Part shown: positions 1-12,665 of the stretch, piece by piece
How the letters are laid out: each line of letters begins with the position of its first letter
Position numbering within the stretch: position 1 is the stretch's first letter
NCBI GenBank assembly: GCA_025677815.1
Contig: JAIXMP010000067.1
Coordinates: forward strand, 56,482 to 120,481
Length of the DNA stretch: 64,000 bases
Direction of reading: 5' to 3'
DNA from: Phascolomyces articulosus
Taxonomy: Eukaryota; Mucoromycota; Mucoromycetes; Mucorales; Lichtheimiaceae
Notes under the pieces: generated by a model
What the model was told of the DNA's origin: nothing
Databases searched by the model: none
What the model saw: the letters and a program-made list of their open reading frames with translations, nothing else
Made by a program: the position numbers and the translations under genes

Positions 1-138
1 TGGATCAAAAAAAACACAGCATATTCTTTTGATTGGATGAGATTTTCAGGTCTAGCCCTCTTTGAAGTGAAAAAAAAAACACTAGTCTTACCAGCCAAAA
101 AAGAAAAAGAGATTTCCCTTTTTCCTTCTTTTTTTCTG

Positions 139-146
139 TATAAATA
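139..146 (+). promoter_or_regulatory. possible TATA box of the NDT80-like gene
   Basis: TATAAATA lies 48 nt before the chosen ATG, after a long T-rich stretch. The sequence is seen; its use as a core promoter is inferred, and AT-rich DNA makes chance matches common. Confidence 0.3.
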
Positions 147-193
147 TAAACTTTGTAAGAGTGTGAGACACAACAAAGCTGTGTACTACGTGA

Positions 194-3100
194 ATGGACC
201 TGCATGACAAAGAGTGGAATACTCATACTACTACTTGGGGAGAACAACCACCTTATTCAGAACAACGTTTATCGAAATTACCATCTCCCATTCACCCTTC
301 CCATCACCACCATCATCATCACTCGGTTGTTGAATCAGTAGTCCCTGGACAACAACATAACGTCGTACCTTCTTCTTCCATCATAACAACTAGTACTGGT
401 ACTAGTACAACTCATTCTTCACCTAATAATGAACATTATAATATGAACTACTACTATTCGTATGTATAATATATATATATATATATATATATTGGTTGAA
501 AGTAGAAAGAGAGAAGGGTAGTGTCAGTGAGTAGTGTGTGAAATATCAAACAAGAAGAAACAGTGACAGAGAAAGCCATTATTATTATCATTCTGGGATG
601 ATGATTATTTTGTCCCACGCACGCGCAGGGGCCCAGTGAGGGCGTAAAATATAACAGGCTTTTATTTTTTTTTTTATTCTAAGCTCCCTTTTTTTTACTT
701 CTTTCTTCACTTCTTTTTCTTAGGTCAACAACAAGTCATTCAAATTATTACGGTTATCCTAATACTTCTTCTCATACTACAACTACTACTTATAATCAAC
801 AATATCAACATCCTATAAATAATAATTATAATACTACTATTGATTCACGTCCAACGTTTCGACGATCTGAATCTTCTCCGCAGCAGCAACGATCTTATCG
901 TCATCAAACAAGGTAAAGTTATCGTTACAAAAAAAAAAAAAAACTTATAAAAGTAATTGTCATATTGTGGTTATAATAGTTTTATTATAAAACAACAAGA
1001 CCAGTTACTGTCTTTTTTTTTATTTCAAACAACTGAAAAAAAATACACTTGTTTTTCTTCTTCCTCTCCCTGATTTTTCACCTCCTTGGTTTTGACAATC
1101 CCTTTTTTTTTTGTATCACTTTTAGTTTCACCATGTCATCTCAACCTACAACACCACGTCCATCTTCTTCACCATCCATACCTGCTATAGAAGACCATCC
1201 TCACCATCACCATCATCATGAACAAAATACATCTAATAATCATCATGGAAATACAACGGCACTACCTGTCAACACAACAACAACAACCACGGTAGGAGAA
1301 ACAACACCTAGCGAACAACAACCATCATCATCATCACCCTCAGATGAACAATCCAATCAAGATACGAATAAACTTGCTAAACGTACGCGTCAAGCACCTG
1401 GTCTTTATAGTATTACTGAACCAGGTCCAAAGTTTGCAGCAACAAAATATGGTGGAAACCTTTTTGCCGTTGACCGAAATACAGTGTAAATATATATATA
1501 AAGTTGGAAGTGTGTAGAAGAGAGTGGAGAAAGGGAGGGGGGAAGGAAAGGAATGAAAAGAAAGAGAATATTAGGGTTGATTGATTGATTGATAAATAAT
1601 AGACTGGACGTTCAACTTCAATCCAAGTTTGACCGTGGCTTCTTTATTGCGGATAATGATTGGACGTGTTACCGACGTAATTATTTTCAAGTCAGTGCAA
1701 CCTTCCATCTGCACGGATACCCGCTGTACTACCATGACCAACATGATCCCGAACTTGGGTGTCTTGTCCGTGATGTAGGAGATGATCAACTTCACCCTGT
1801 CAATTGTTTTATGGTGGGTATCTCAGCTCATGTTGTGGATGAGGATAAACGGATTCTATTGATTCAACATACAGCAAAACGTGATAAAGGTCCACAATCT
1901 CAACCGGAACCTAAGCCGATCCGGCCCGGTGGTGACCTGGCCGTATTGAGTAACATGGCAGCAGCAGCTGCTGCTGCTCTTTCGAATACTTCCAATACAA
2001 CATCCTCTTCTTCTGGAGCCACGGGAGAATCTTCATCCCAAACACCTACTTCTTCTTCCATGACAACGACACCTATTAATCAATCTATTGCGACATTTGA
2101 ACGTATTCAATTCAAATCAGCTACAGCCAATAATGGAAAACGAAGAGCAGCACAGCAATATTATGTATTGATGGTGGAATTATATGCCAAAATTGCTTCG
2201 GGAAAATTAATCCATGTGGCAAGTACTCGATCGGCTCCTTTGGTTGTACGTGGTCGAAGTCCTGGACATTATTCAGAACGACGTGGTAGTGAAAAAGAAG
2301 AAGAAAGTACAGCTGCTACATTAGCTGCTCAAGCAGCGACAGCAGCTCATGTTACACCATCTTCGTCATCTTTAGTCAATTCACAACCACAAGCAACCAT
2401 TGCTTCTCATTCGGAAGACCAAAAGGAGTACCAGGAACATCATCCTTCTCATTCCCATTATCCAGAAAGATCTTCTTCTTCCTCTCCTTCTTCTTCTTCT
2501 TCTCAATTACCACCTCATCCACCTGTACAACAACCTAATGGATATTATTATCAACATCATCCATCATCATCATCATCATCACAACAACAACATTTACCTC
2601 CACCTCATAGTCCTACATCCTCATTACCAATTATTCCACCACCTCCGTCGTTTGATGCACCTCCTCCACCTCCGATGGCACCGTCACCCCAACAACAACA
2701 TGTGGTGATGAGAGCACATGATCGATCTATTTCGGCACCTTCAGGTTCAGTAGATATTTATAATAATCATGGTCATGGTAATAATAATAATAATAATAAT
2801 AATGGACATGATATGAATCGATATGGATATTATCAACAACGCGATCATTGGAATATGACACATTCAAGAATGGCTTCAAGCGGAGAATCACCTTATCATT
2901 TGCCTCCACCTCCACCTTCATCACAAACACAACAACATGCCCCTTATAATTACTATCCATACAACGACTCCCATTCCCGATCTCATCATCATCCACAACA
3001 ACCACCTATAATGAATCATCCTTATTATAACGGGTAAGTTATTTTTCTTTTTTTCTTTTTTTCTTTTTCTAAAATATTCTATTGATGTTGGGGGGGAAGG

Positions 3101-3281
3101 GACTTTCTTATAACCTTACCTTTATTTTATTTTTTTTAATTAATCCATTTATAGAATCCCTTCAAATAATTCACGTCCACCTTCCTCTTCACCTTCTTCT
3201 TATCCATCTTCAAACGGTATTGAATATCATAGTTATTCGTCACATCGAGATGGTAAGGAAGAAAAAGAATTAGAAAAGTAA
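194..3281 (+). CDS. NDT80/PhoG-like (VIB-1 type) transcription factor
   Basis: Five exons: 194-459, 724-912, 1126-1485, 1603-3033, 3155-3281. All junctions are GT-AG, the frame is continuous, and the product is 790 aa. The Ndt80-fold DNA-binding domain spans roughly residues 240-500. Diagnostic blocks are GFFIADNDWTCYRRNYFQV at the start of exon 4, FKSATANNGKRRAAQQYY, and LVVRGRSPGHY. An Ala/Ser/Thr-rich insert of about 50 residues sits inside the domain. The N-terminus is His/Ser/Thr/Asn-rich and the long C-terminal tail is Ser/Pro/His/Asn-rich, typical of activation or disordered regions. Ndt80/VIB-1/XprG proteins act in the nucleus on sexual development, nutrient stress and programmed death in other fungi; which of these applies here is unknown. 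The first ATG is favoured because exons 1-3 stay open in frame. The gene converges with the kinesin gene. Confidence 0.88.
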
Positions 3282-3638
3282 TGAACCTATCATACATAAA
3301 TAGCGAATGCATTTTTTTTTTGGCATAAAAAGAGAGAATATAATAATTTAGTTCCTTTTTGTAATTTTATAACATTTTTTTTTTACTATGTTGTATCCCC
3401 CACTCTTCCTCTTTCTTTTTTTTATGCTATGCATAAATTCACATCCCACATTTATATACACACACAAAAAAAAATGACATCGTTTAACATTATCTTATAT
3501 AAAAAGAATAAAAACAGATTTATATAAATAGTATATATATATATATATGTAAAGTCAGGGTATCAAAGGTGAAAAAAAAAAACAAATTATAGAAAAATAT
3601 ACACACAAATCATTAAAAAGAAGAGAGAGAGAGAGAAA
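3282..3638. other. intergenic gap between two convergent genes
   Basis: 357 bp of AT-rich DNA between the stop codons of the NDT80-like gene and the kinesin gene. It contains AATAAA-like motifs near 3507 and a short AT run near 3533-3547, so it probably carries both 3' ends. No gene is seen. Confidence 0.6.
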
Positions 3639-6600
3639 TTAATAAGAAGGTAAAAGAAGACCATTTGAAATATGAACAGGACCCTGTAATGCTTTGACTA
3701 ATACAATATCAGATGGATCACGGCGCATGGTCACCAAAGCTTGTTGAACTTTTTGAACGACTTTATCTGAAGATCGAGCAATCACACTTGTGGATTGTAA
3801 TTGACGTAATTCAATAATTTCATCCATCAATGCTTCAGAGACCAAACGAGCTTCATCGGGTTCAAGAGAACGGATCAAGGATAAGGCCACTTGATAAGCC
3901 ACTTGACTATTCGTTTCTGGATCAGCCAAATCAATTTGTAATTCCTTGTCAACGACATCGGACCATTCCGGCGATTGTTGCAATTGATTCATTTGATAAT
4001 TCAAATAATCCAATTCCAAAGTAATAGTATCAATTCGATCATCCATGTATTGGGGTTCTGTAGGGTCATTGCCATCGAGGACCAATTCACGTTCCGCCAA
4101 TAATTCTTTTTGTTCACACACCAAACGATCTCGTTTTTGAATCAATGCTTGCATGTCTTGACGACAACTCTTGATATGCAACGCCAGCGCGCGATGAATA
4201 AGTCGTTTCTTTTGAAAAACACGTTGTTGTAATGAAGCCAATTTAAACGATCCACGTTTATTTAAAGATTGTCGTACAATACAACCACGCACACTCGCAC
4301 AGGCCATGGCTTTGGTCAAGACTTGACGATCCAATTTACCACATGTCAATACTTTTTTCAATAAAAGAGCCACTTGTTTCATTTGACCACTTAACATGGC
4401 CATTTCTTCTGTAGCCCGTTTAGCCGTCGTTTTATGAACGATCAAATCACGTTCCATCCGTTTTCTTGCTGCCACAGCTTGACTTTCACTTTTCTTGAGT
4501 TTTGTCATATCACGTTCATAACTATTACATCGTTCACGCGATCGATCCGAATCTTGTTTCATACGTTTGGTCATTTTCTTTTTTTCTTGATGGACCTTGT
4601 CAATTTTGGATTTGAGGTTCAATATGACGGCATTACTTTTAGTACGTGCGGATTCAGCACTACTCACAGTCTGTGCGTGTTTACGTTTCAATAATGATAA
4701 TTCAGATGATAATTTCTTGATTCGACTTTCATAATGTGATTTTTGTTCATTCATATCTCGTCGATGTTGTATTTGTGTTTCTTTCTTTTTACTGTTCATG
4801 TCCGTTAATTTGGTTTCGTAGTGTTGTATTTGTTCAGAACGTTGAGATTCACATTTTTCCAAGAGTTGAATTAATTGTTGTTTTCCTTGTACACAGGTTT
4901 GTAATTTGGTCAAAAGTAATGTATTTTCTTGAGTAGGGTTTAAAATGGAATTGCGGGATTGATGATCTTTGCTGGAACGGCGACCCATGGCTTTGTTTTG
5001 ATTATTATTACGACAAGGTTCAAAGATAGGTAAAGGTGGACCAAAGGAATCGGCAAAATGAAGAATACGAGGATCTGTAGCAAGATAACCTTCTTCTGGT
5101 GTAGGAGGTGCAGAAACACCACGAACCCATGGATGATCGGTAGATATTAAAAAGGCAGTTTCTTCTGCTAAACTAGCTTTAGCTTGTTCGATCGATTTCC
5201 AAACATTGTTCATGGAAGATGTACGTTGATTTTTGGGTGAATAGTTGACACTTAAACGTCGACGACCACGAACAGAACGTTTTGAACCAAATCGATAACT
5301 ATGTCGTTTTTTCGCTTTAGGTGTTTTTTCGATGGCAATATCATTACTTGACGAAGAAGATCCAACCAAGGTAGCAGAATCACTTTCTTCACTCTTGCTA
5401 ATACGTTGTTGGATTTGATGTTGCTGTTGTTGTAATAAATTGTTTTCAGCTCTGAGTTTTTCAATCGTTTGACAATATTCAGAAACTAAACTTTCTTCCA
5501 CATCTTCAGAAGAGATTCGATCATGATGGCCCATAGTATTGTTGTTGTTATCTTCTTGAAGTAATTTTTTTAATCGATCGCGTTCGTATTTAGTACATGC
5601 CAATTCATTGGTCATCTGACCCATGGTACCATTCAAAGCAACCACTTCTGACTTGAGTTTATCCATTTCATCATTGACGGCATGTAAGAAATCGTCATTA
5701 CCCCTGAGTTCCTCCTTAAGACGAAGGATCTGAGCTTTTAACTTGTCCACAGAAGAAGCATCATGAGTGAATTCTTGATTGACGGTCACCCGATTACGAA
5801 TATTACGAGCACGGTTGGCATATTTAAGTGTATTCAAGGTTTCTGTATAATTACTATCTGCCGGCGAAACACATGCAAGCATCAGAGTTTGACTGTTACC
5901 ACCCAAAGAATCTTGCAATAATCGCGTGAGCTTGGAATCGCGGTATGGAATGTGAGATACTTTACGGGATTCATCTCCCAAGGCAGAAATGACATTGCCA
6001 AGAGCTAATAATCCAGTATTGATGGAAATACCTTCTTTGGCACGATCACCAACGGCATTAGTACGTTTTAACTATAATTATTATAAAAAGAATGTTGAGT
6101 TTTAGTTTGATATACACAATAGACAAATGTTGTGAGAGAGAGATGTAAATAACAAAAAAAAACACTTTACCCGTTCTGAACCAGCAAGATCGACAAAGTG
6201 AAACTTTGAAGTAATACGAGTACCATCCTCCAAAGTTTGTTTAAGAATGACAGAAAAAATAGCATGTGACCGTGAGGAAGACCGATTCATATCAGTCGAT
6301 GCTGTGGTACGTTCAATAGAACCTTTTTGAAGTAATCTAAGTAAACAATGAAATAAGAGGGATTTATTTTCCATATTTAGTAAAAGTATATACAACTTTA
6401 GGACTTTTATTATTATTATTATTATGATCATTCACATTTTACCCTTTTGAAATGAAAAAAAAAATACTACTATTATTATTATTAAAAACTTACGATAATA
6501 AATCTTTAGAATTAGAGACAGGTGCTTCTTTAACACCCATCCAACAAATATTGCCTTGTGCATCTTCACGAATAGAGACATGAAGCCCCTCACCACGTTT

Positions 6601-7307
6601 GACTGGGTTCAAAAGATCAACAAGATCCTCGTTATACAGTTCAAGAAAGGAGACATAGACTTCAGGTGATGTTTGACGTTGAGTCAATTCGGTAAATAAT
6701 GAATCCACAAATCGTGGTACGATGCCTTCTGATGATGCTGAATCTAAACCGATTCCCATACTATAAGTTTTACCACTTCCTGTTTGACTATATATATAAT
6801 TCATGAATGAGTTATGTTATATAATATGTGTAATTATGAACAAGGAGAAAAAAAAGGGGGTGTGGGAAGTGTTAAAAAAAAAAAGAAGGAAGGAGGTGTT
6901 CAACATAATGATGAAAAAGAAGAACAAAAAAGTGTCAACATATAAAAAAAAAATTAGTTACCCATAAGCAAGGACAGTAGCATTATAACCATCTAAAAAT
7001 TTATAAAGTAATGGTGTAATGGATGTATCATAGACTTGTTGTTGATTAGAAGTAGGTGGATAAGCGTAATCAAATGTAAACGATCGTTGTTCATGACCCA
7101 CGGTGATTTGTGGTTGATCTGGTATAAAACTAATACAACAATGCTGTTGATATTCTTGTTCTGTTAATGGTCGTACACGAACTGCGACTCTATAGATTCC
7201 ATAAGTTCATCGTTATTATTATTATTATTATTATTGATATTGATATTATATTGTATTAATAAAAATATATGGATGATAAAGTACCTGACTGAAGATGATG
7301 TGGACAT
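3639..7307 (-). CDS. kinesin motor protein, kinesin-4 (KIF4/KIF21)-like
   Basis: Five exons, in transcript order: 7307-7285, 7189-6962, 6787-6494, 6336-6171, 6071-3639. The frame is continuous and gives 1047 aa. The motor domain is N-terminal. It starts [16 protein letters not shown], with the P-loop GQTGSGKT at residues 84-91 (split by an intron), switch I NRSSSRSH near 199-206 and switch II DLAGSER ending at 237. [18 protein letters not shown] and [12 protein letters not shown] near the motor end are characteristic of the kinesin-4 group. From about residue 290 follow long Lys/Glu-rich coiled-coil segments and a basic Ser-rich patch. Such motors dimerise, walk towards microtubule plus ends and restrain microtubule growth, on spindles or in the cytoplasm; which role applies here cannot be told. 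The 23-nt first exon is small but fits the family N-terminus and the reading phase exactly. Confidence 0.9.
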
Positions 7308-8003
7308 TTTGTTTTTTTTTTTTATAAATATGGAGTTAATACGTATAGATGTTAATAATGTTTACAAAAGAATGCAATTATATATGAAGAAAAAAAATAT
7401 GAATAATATACAAAAATGATAATAATATACTAAAGGAAAAAAAAAAAAGGATGAAAAAGAAAGAAAGAAGAATTAAAAAAATAAAAAATAATCGTCTCCT
7501 AATCAATTAAATGTAAACAGACAAACCCCAAACTTAGTAACTAAAACGCCAACTTGTACTTTTTTTTTAACACCCAAAACATTCCGAACCTAGTTCTTTA
7601 CCCAATGAGACTTAGTTTTGTTATTGTTATTGTTATTATTATTATTTTTTTTACATATATAACCCTCATTCCTTTGAAGGTCATTTCAACCTCATTGACT
7701 TTTTTTTTTGAACAGACTCTATCTATTGTTGTAGAACGGTAATAAATTTATATATTTTATTATATTGAATAATAATAAAATAAAAAAAAGGAATAGTATC
7801 ATGATGATACAAAAAACTTTAAAACATTTTCCAAATTCACTTTAGTACTACTTTACATATGCAAAGTATCGTTCATTCCCTCTCCCCCAAATTTTGCCAC
7901 GATTTATATTCCTTAAAAAGTGGAAGACTCGTTTTCTTTTTTTTTTTTTTTTTGATCTTCAGACATTGATCTATAATGTTATGTTTGATTTACATATATA
8001 ATA

Positions 8004-8035
<32 letters not shown>

Positions 8036-9862
8036 TAATGGAGAATAGAATCTATATATAAACTCATCAGATTGCATTAGATATATATATATATATATAT
8101 ATAAACCTGTTTTCTTATTATGTGTGTATAAAGTGAACAAGGGCCCTGAATTATCTGTGCTTATACTTTTTCTTTTTTTTTTTATTGAAAACTTATTGTT
8201 CTTTTTCATCTTTATACATCTTGTGTATCATCATCATTATCATCATGTTCTATCTAATTACAAATGAGAAATAATATATATATATATATTTCTCCTTCAA
8301 TCATTCATTCAAATAGTCTTTTTCCCCTTAAAAGAAGAAGTATCATAATTATCTATATTTCTTATTATCTTAAGGAGGTAATGATGATTGAGTAGAAATT
8401 ATATCTAGACCTGTTGATGAGCAACAAACATATAAGCTTTTATTTTTTGAATCGATTTATTATATGAATTCCTTTATGTCTCTATATTATTATGAACACC
8501 TCTACACGTGTGTTTTGTAAATAATGATGATTTGCATGCGGTAGGGAGAATATATATCACTTTTTTTTTCACACCCTATACCGATGCATTGCATTTGTTC
8601 CTTGAAAATTCTTTAATAATAAATGTAATATAGAATCATAATAAAAGTAAAAAAAAAAAAAAAAAAAAAAAGTTCAATCCATAACATATAATAAATGATA
8701 ATAATGATGACAAAAGGATTTATTGGCTCATTCATATATCATTATTATTATTACATACATTACATACAACAAAACAAAAAGTATCGTCGTCGTCAAAAGA
8801 AGGGTATAAAATTCATGCTTAATACATTTGTTTCACAATGATGACATTTTGAGCGATTTCCTTTCCCCTCTCCTCCCCCCTTTTCTCTGTCTTTCCGAAA
8901 ATAAACACATTTTGTCATTCTATATTGTTTACGAAACGCCCAATTCTTTTTTTTTTTTTTGTTCACATGGGCTTCTCGTTCACTGCTTAACATGAATATA
9001 TTTACATGAAGAGAAACGATTTATATATCTAATTATAGTTGTCAATCTAAACAATTTGAAGGAATGTGATGAACCATATCTTTTTTCTTATTTACAAATA
9101 AATAAATAGTAGATTATTTTTTGTTACAAATAAATTTTTTTGTAGCTGTTGTTATTGGAATAAGGAAAAAAAAGTAACACAAAATCCCACGATTATTTTT
9201 ACGCCGCATAATAATAATAATAAAAAAAACAAAGTTTCCAAAACACAAATCTATCCAAGTTTTACGCCCAAAACTAGACCTAATACGTAAAATAAAGTTT
9301 TTTCCCCAACTTATCATTGAAAGCGCCCAATTGGTACAGAAATTCAACATTTGTTATATATTTTTTAATAAGCTCAAAATGTAAACTTGTCTACAAAAAG
9401 TAAGTTGTTTTTTGTTACATGAATTATCATTATATTAATAATAATAATAACCTAACAATGATAAGTGTATTATTGTTACACTTTTTTTTAGTTGTAACTT
9501 TATAGAATATTAATATTTGTTAAAGATGAAAAAGATATGTTGGTGAAGAATGGGACTAGTAGTTGAGCAAACAAAAAAAAAAAAAGAAAAATATATTTTC
9601 CATACTTTTTATATAAATTTTGTTAGTTTATATATCTTCCTCCTTAATAGATTTCATTCGTGAATATAATTTTTTTTTTTTTTTGTTATTAGTGATTATT
9701 GATTGTATTGAAGATTTTTATTATAAAACTAAATGTAAGCAGTAAAATTATGATGATTATGTAGAGTGGCACAGAAATTAAGGGGGAGGAGTATATAAAA
9801 GAACAAATATAATTATATTATTTAGAAGGTAGCATAATAGTTAAATAGGGTATTTCTTTAAT
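7308..9862. other. 2.5-kb intergenic region
   Basis: AT-rich DNA with homopolymer runs (A run near 8649-8671, T run near 7938-7953), an ATA/TAA repeat near 8006-8036 and AT repeats near 8082-8103 and 8275-8288. Open frames here are short and driven by low complexity. I see no supportable gene; it should hold the kinesin promoter and the 3' end of the 158-aa gene. Confidence 0.6.
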
Positions 9863-10339
9863 TCATATCATATGTTCATCAATGATATAAGATCCAATAA
9901 TGACACGTTCAGCTGTACGAACACGTACCATGTATTTCCCATTATTTAATTTTAAATAAAAATTGGAATAACATGCACTTGAGCTTAAATTCGACGTGGA
10001 TGATAATGCTGGTGTATGTAAGCCATCATCATTGTCATGATTATCACCGTCTTCTTCATCTTCATCATTATGATTGTTAACAGGATTAACATCATCATAA
10101 TAATACTCTTCATCATTTGAAAAATCCGATATGGTGGACATGGTCATGGGTGGAGGAGTCGATGAAGGGGGTATTACGCATGAATAGATAGTTTGCCTTG
10201 GTTCTTGATAGGTTGGTGATGATTTAAATGTATGATATTTTGTTGCTCTTTTTATTAAAGTAGATGATGAAGGAGAATGACGCCATTGCATTATTTTACG
10301 ATAAAATCGTGTCCAACAGGATTTCATTGTTGTCTTCAT
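9863..10339 (-). CDS. hypothetical acidic protein, 158 aa
   Basis: A single uninterrupted frame with ordinary codon content in otherwise non-coding DNA. The N-terminus is basic (two Arg/Lys-rich stretches), the middle is a Pro/Ser patch followed by an Asp/Glu/Asn-rich acidic stretch (about residues 74-106), and the last ~35 residues form a compact, less biased segment ending NGKYMVRVRTAERVIIGSYI. That tail looks like the conserved part and could be a small beta-rich fold. I do not recognise the family and assign no function. No signal peptide or membrane segment is visible. An upstream intron cannot be excluded, but the ATG is followed directly by an in-frame basic leader. Confidence 0.6.
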   Translation of the reverse strand: MKTTMKSCWTRFYRKIMQWRHSPSSSTLIKRATKYHTFKSSPTYQEPRQTIYSCVIPPSSTPPPMTMSTISDFSNDEEYYYDDVNPVNNHNDEDEEDGDNHDNDDGLHTPALSSTSNLSSSACYSNFYLKLNNGKYMVRVRTAERVIIGSYIIDEHMI

Positions 10340-12274
10340 AATAATAATAAATAGACATAGACAAATGAATGTTGAAAAAAAAAAAAAAAAAGGTTGTATG
10401 TATCCAAAAAATTGAGTGTATGGTTATTTATATATAAAATTTTAAATTTGTGATTTGTTACGCGCGCGCGTTAATTCGGTCCGTTCAACGCCGAAGGTTC
10501 ATTTTAAACAACAAAAATGCATAGAGATAATTGGACCCCTGCTGCATGCATTTTGATCTGAACTTGATAGTTTTTTTTTTTTTTACCCTTAATTCTTACA
10601 TCTCCACGTCTCCTTCTTTTCAATATAGGTCAAGTGAAAAAATAAGAAAAACAACGAATTATAATCATTTTATCATTATAGAAAAAGGGATTTGTTTTGT
10701 AGATGATAATTTTATTCTTGACTTTAATTATATACACATACACGCAAGTATCTTCATCTACTTGAGAAAGAAAGAGAAATATTAACATTATAAACATATG
10801 GTTAAAAAAAGCACTTTGACGATCCTGATATAAGATGGATTTATTATTATTTGTTGTTTCTTCTTCTTCTAAATAAGATTCTAGTTATCCAAGAATAGAA
10901 TAATGTCTCCCTTTTAATGATGATGATCCATTTGTTTTGTTATATATATAGGAATAAGATTTGACAGAGAGAGAGAAAGTCTGTATCATCACTTCATATG
11001 GTGAAAGCCTCTAAGTTTATCCGTCGCGCGAGATTATTTTAACTTAATCACTTTATAAGTGTTTACTTGTTTCAGATGAGTGTCCCATCAATCATTAAGT
11101 TCGTTTTTTTTAATAATAACGATAGTTGGATAACGATAAATATAATTAAAAGAGATCTTTTCCTTTTTATATTAATATATAACGGCATCCAACATTTTTT
11201 TTCAAAAAGAAAAAAGAGTTTCCTATCCTAATATAACAATATTAGTGATAGTATTTCAACCATCCATTTTACTTGTTCCATATACATAATCACCAATAAA
11301 TAAATATGGATCTAAAAAAAAAGAACATAGTGTTGTTATTGTTATACAACAGCGGATAAATTCAAAATATAAGAATAGCTATAGTCTGGTTTTTTTTTTT
11401 TTGGATAACTTTTTCGAATAGTTATACCATTTCAAATTTGCATGAACATTGACTCAGCGAAAAAAAAATCCTTTTTCGTTTTGCGAATAAAAGAAGCACA
11501 TACCTTGTTATTCAATATGCTTGATGACATATTTATTTGTACATATTCGTTCTTTTTTTTTAATCCATCCCATTTACAGTTTACACTTTTTTATATAACA
11601 GCACGAGTAGCGCTAAGACTCAATCACATATTTATAAAAAAAATAGGAGAACAAACAAAGAGAATTTTGCGCCACCCAAAAGTAAATTATTGTTAGACCC
11701 CAACATTATGGTTTGGGATATTGACATTTTTTCCATTTAGTAATACTTTTTTTTTTGGATTTATCGATTATCATTTTATTGTGTTTATAGAAGGAAAAAT
11801 AGAACCCGGATTTATTATATTTTTTTTATTGGATCATAGCCCATGAAGTAATAATCATAGATCTAAGTTAATATGACCTTATCTGACGAAATGTGAATAA
11901 ATAATGAACTAATGATATTTTTCTTGATTTTCTTCTTTATGCACTAGGATTTATGGCTGACGAAATTCATTGATGCATTAAAAGTATACATCTGGTCTAT
12001 TTCTCGATAATTTTCAATGATCTTCCTCAATTGTCTCATGTTCTGCATGGCATTGCATTTCATCACGAAAAAAAAAGCATGATATATTATTTCTACTTCA
12101 AAAGACTTCAAGTTCTATCGATCCCTCCTTCCCTCCATCATGATTTCAAGTTTTTTTTTTAAAAAAAAAGAGTCAATTTCATTCATAGAAATGATTTTCA
12201 AAGGAAAAAAAAAAGATACATTTGTTTTTTTTTTCTCCTCCTCCTTAACAATTTATTATTATTATTATTATTAT
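10340..12274. other. 1.9-kb intergenic region
   Basis: AT-rich sequence with many poly-A/T runs. About 120 bp upstream of the 158-aa gene is a short self-complementary CG-rich stretch, ACGCGCGCGCGT (about 10460-10471), unusual in this AT-rich setting and a possible regulatory site. No open frame here looks coding. Confidence 0.55.
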
Positions 12275-12632
12275 TTAAAGTCTTCTTGATTGTAACCATT
12301 CATCTGCTTCTAAAAACATGTTAGCAATTTCAACTTTATCCTTGATGGCTCGGATACCAGCGACCAGACCATCCCAGAATTGGAAAGCTTGAGTCAAATC
12401 TGATTTGACATTGTTACACACTGAGAATGTAGATTCTGTTGTGGATAATGCTGCATTCTTGTCTGGATTGTTGTTACCCACAGTTTGTTCCAAATAATGC
12501 TTGCTCACTAAACCCATGGCTACATTGACATCGGATTGATAAGGTAAACTAAAAGAAAATACCAAAAAAAAATTATTAAAAATCAATAATTTTTTTTAAT
12601 GAATCGTATGATTTTCTATTCCTTCCTTCTAC

Positions 12633-12665
<33 letters not shown>

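Noticed and set aside
8793..8993. 66-codon frame on the - strand in the 7.3-9.9 kb gap
   Set aside because: Lys/Arg/Gly-biased sequence produced by T and C runs; no splice or start context and no motif.
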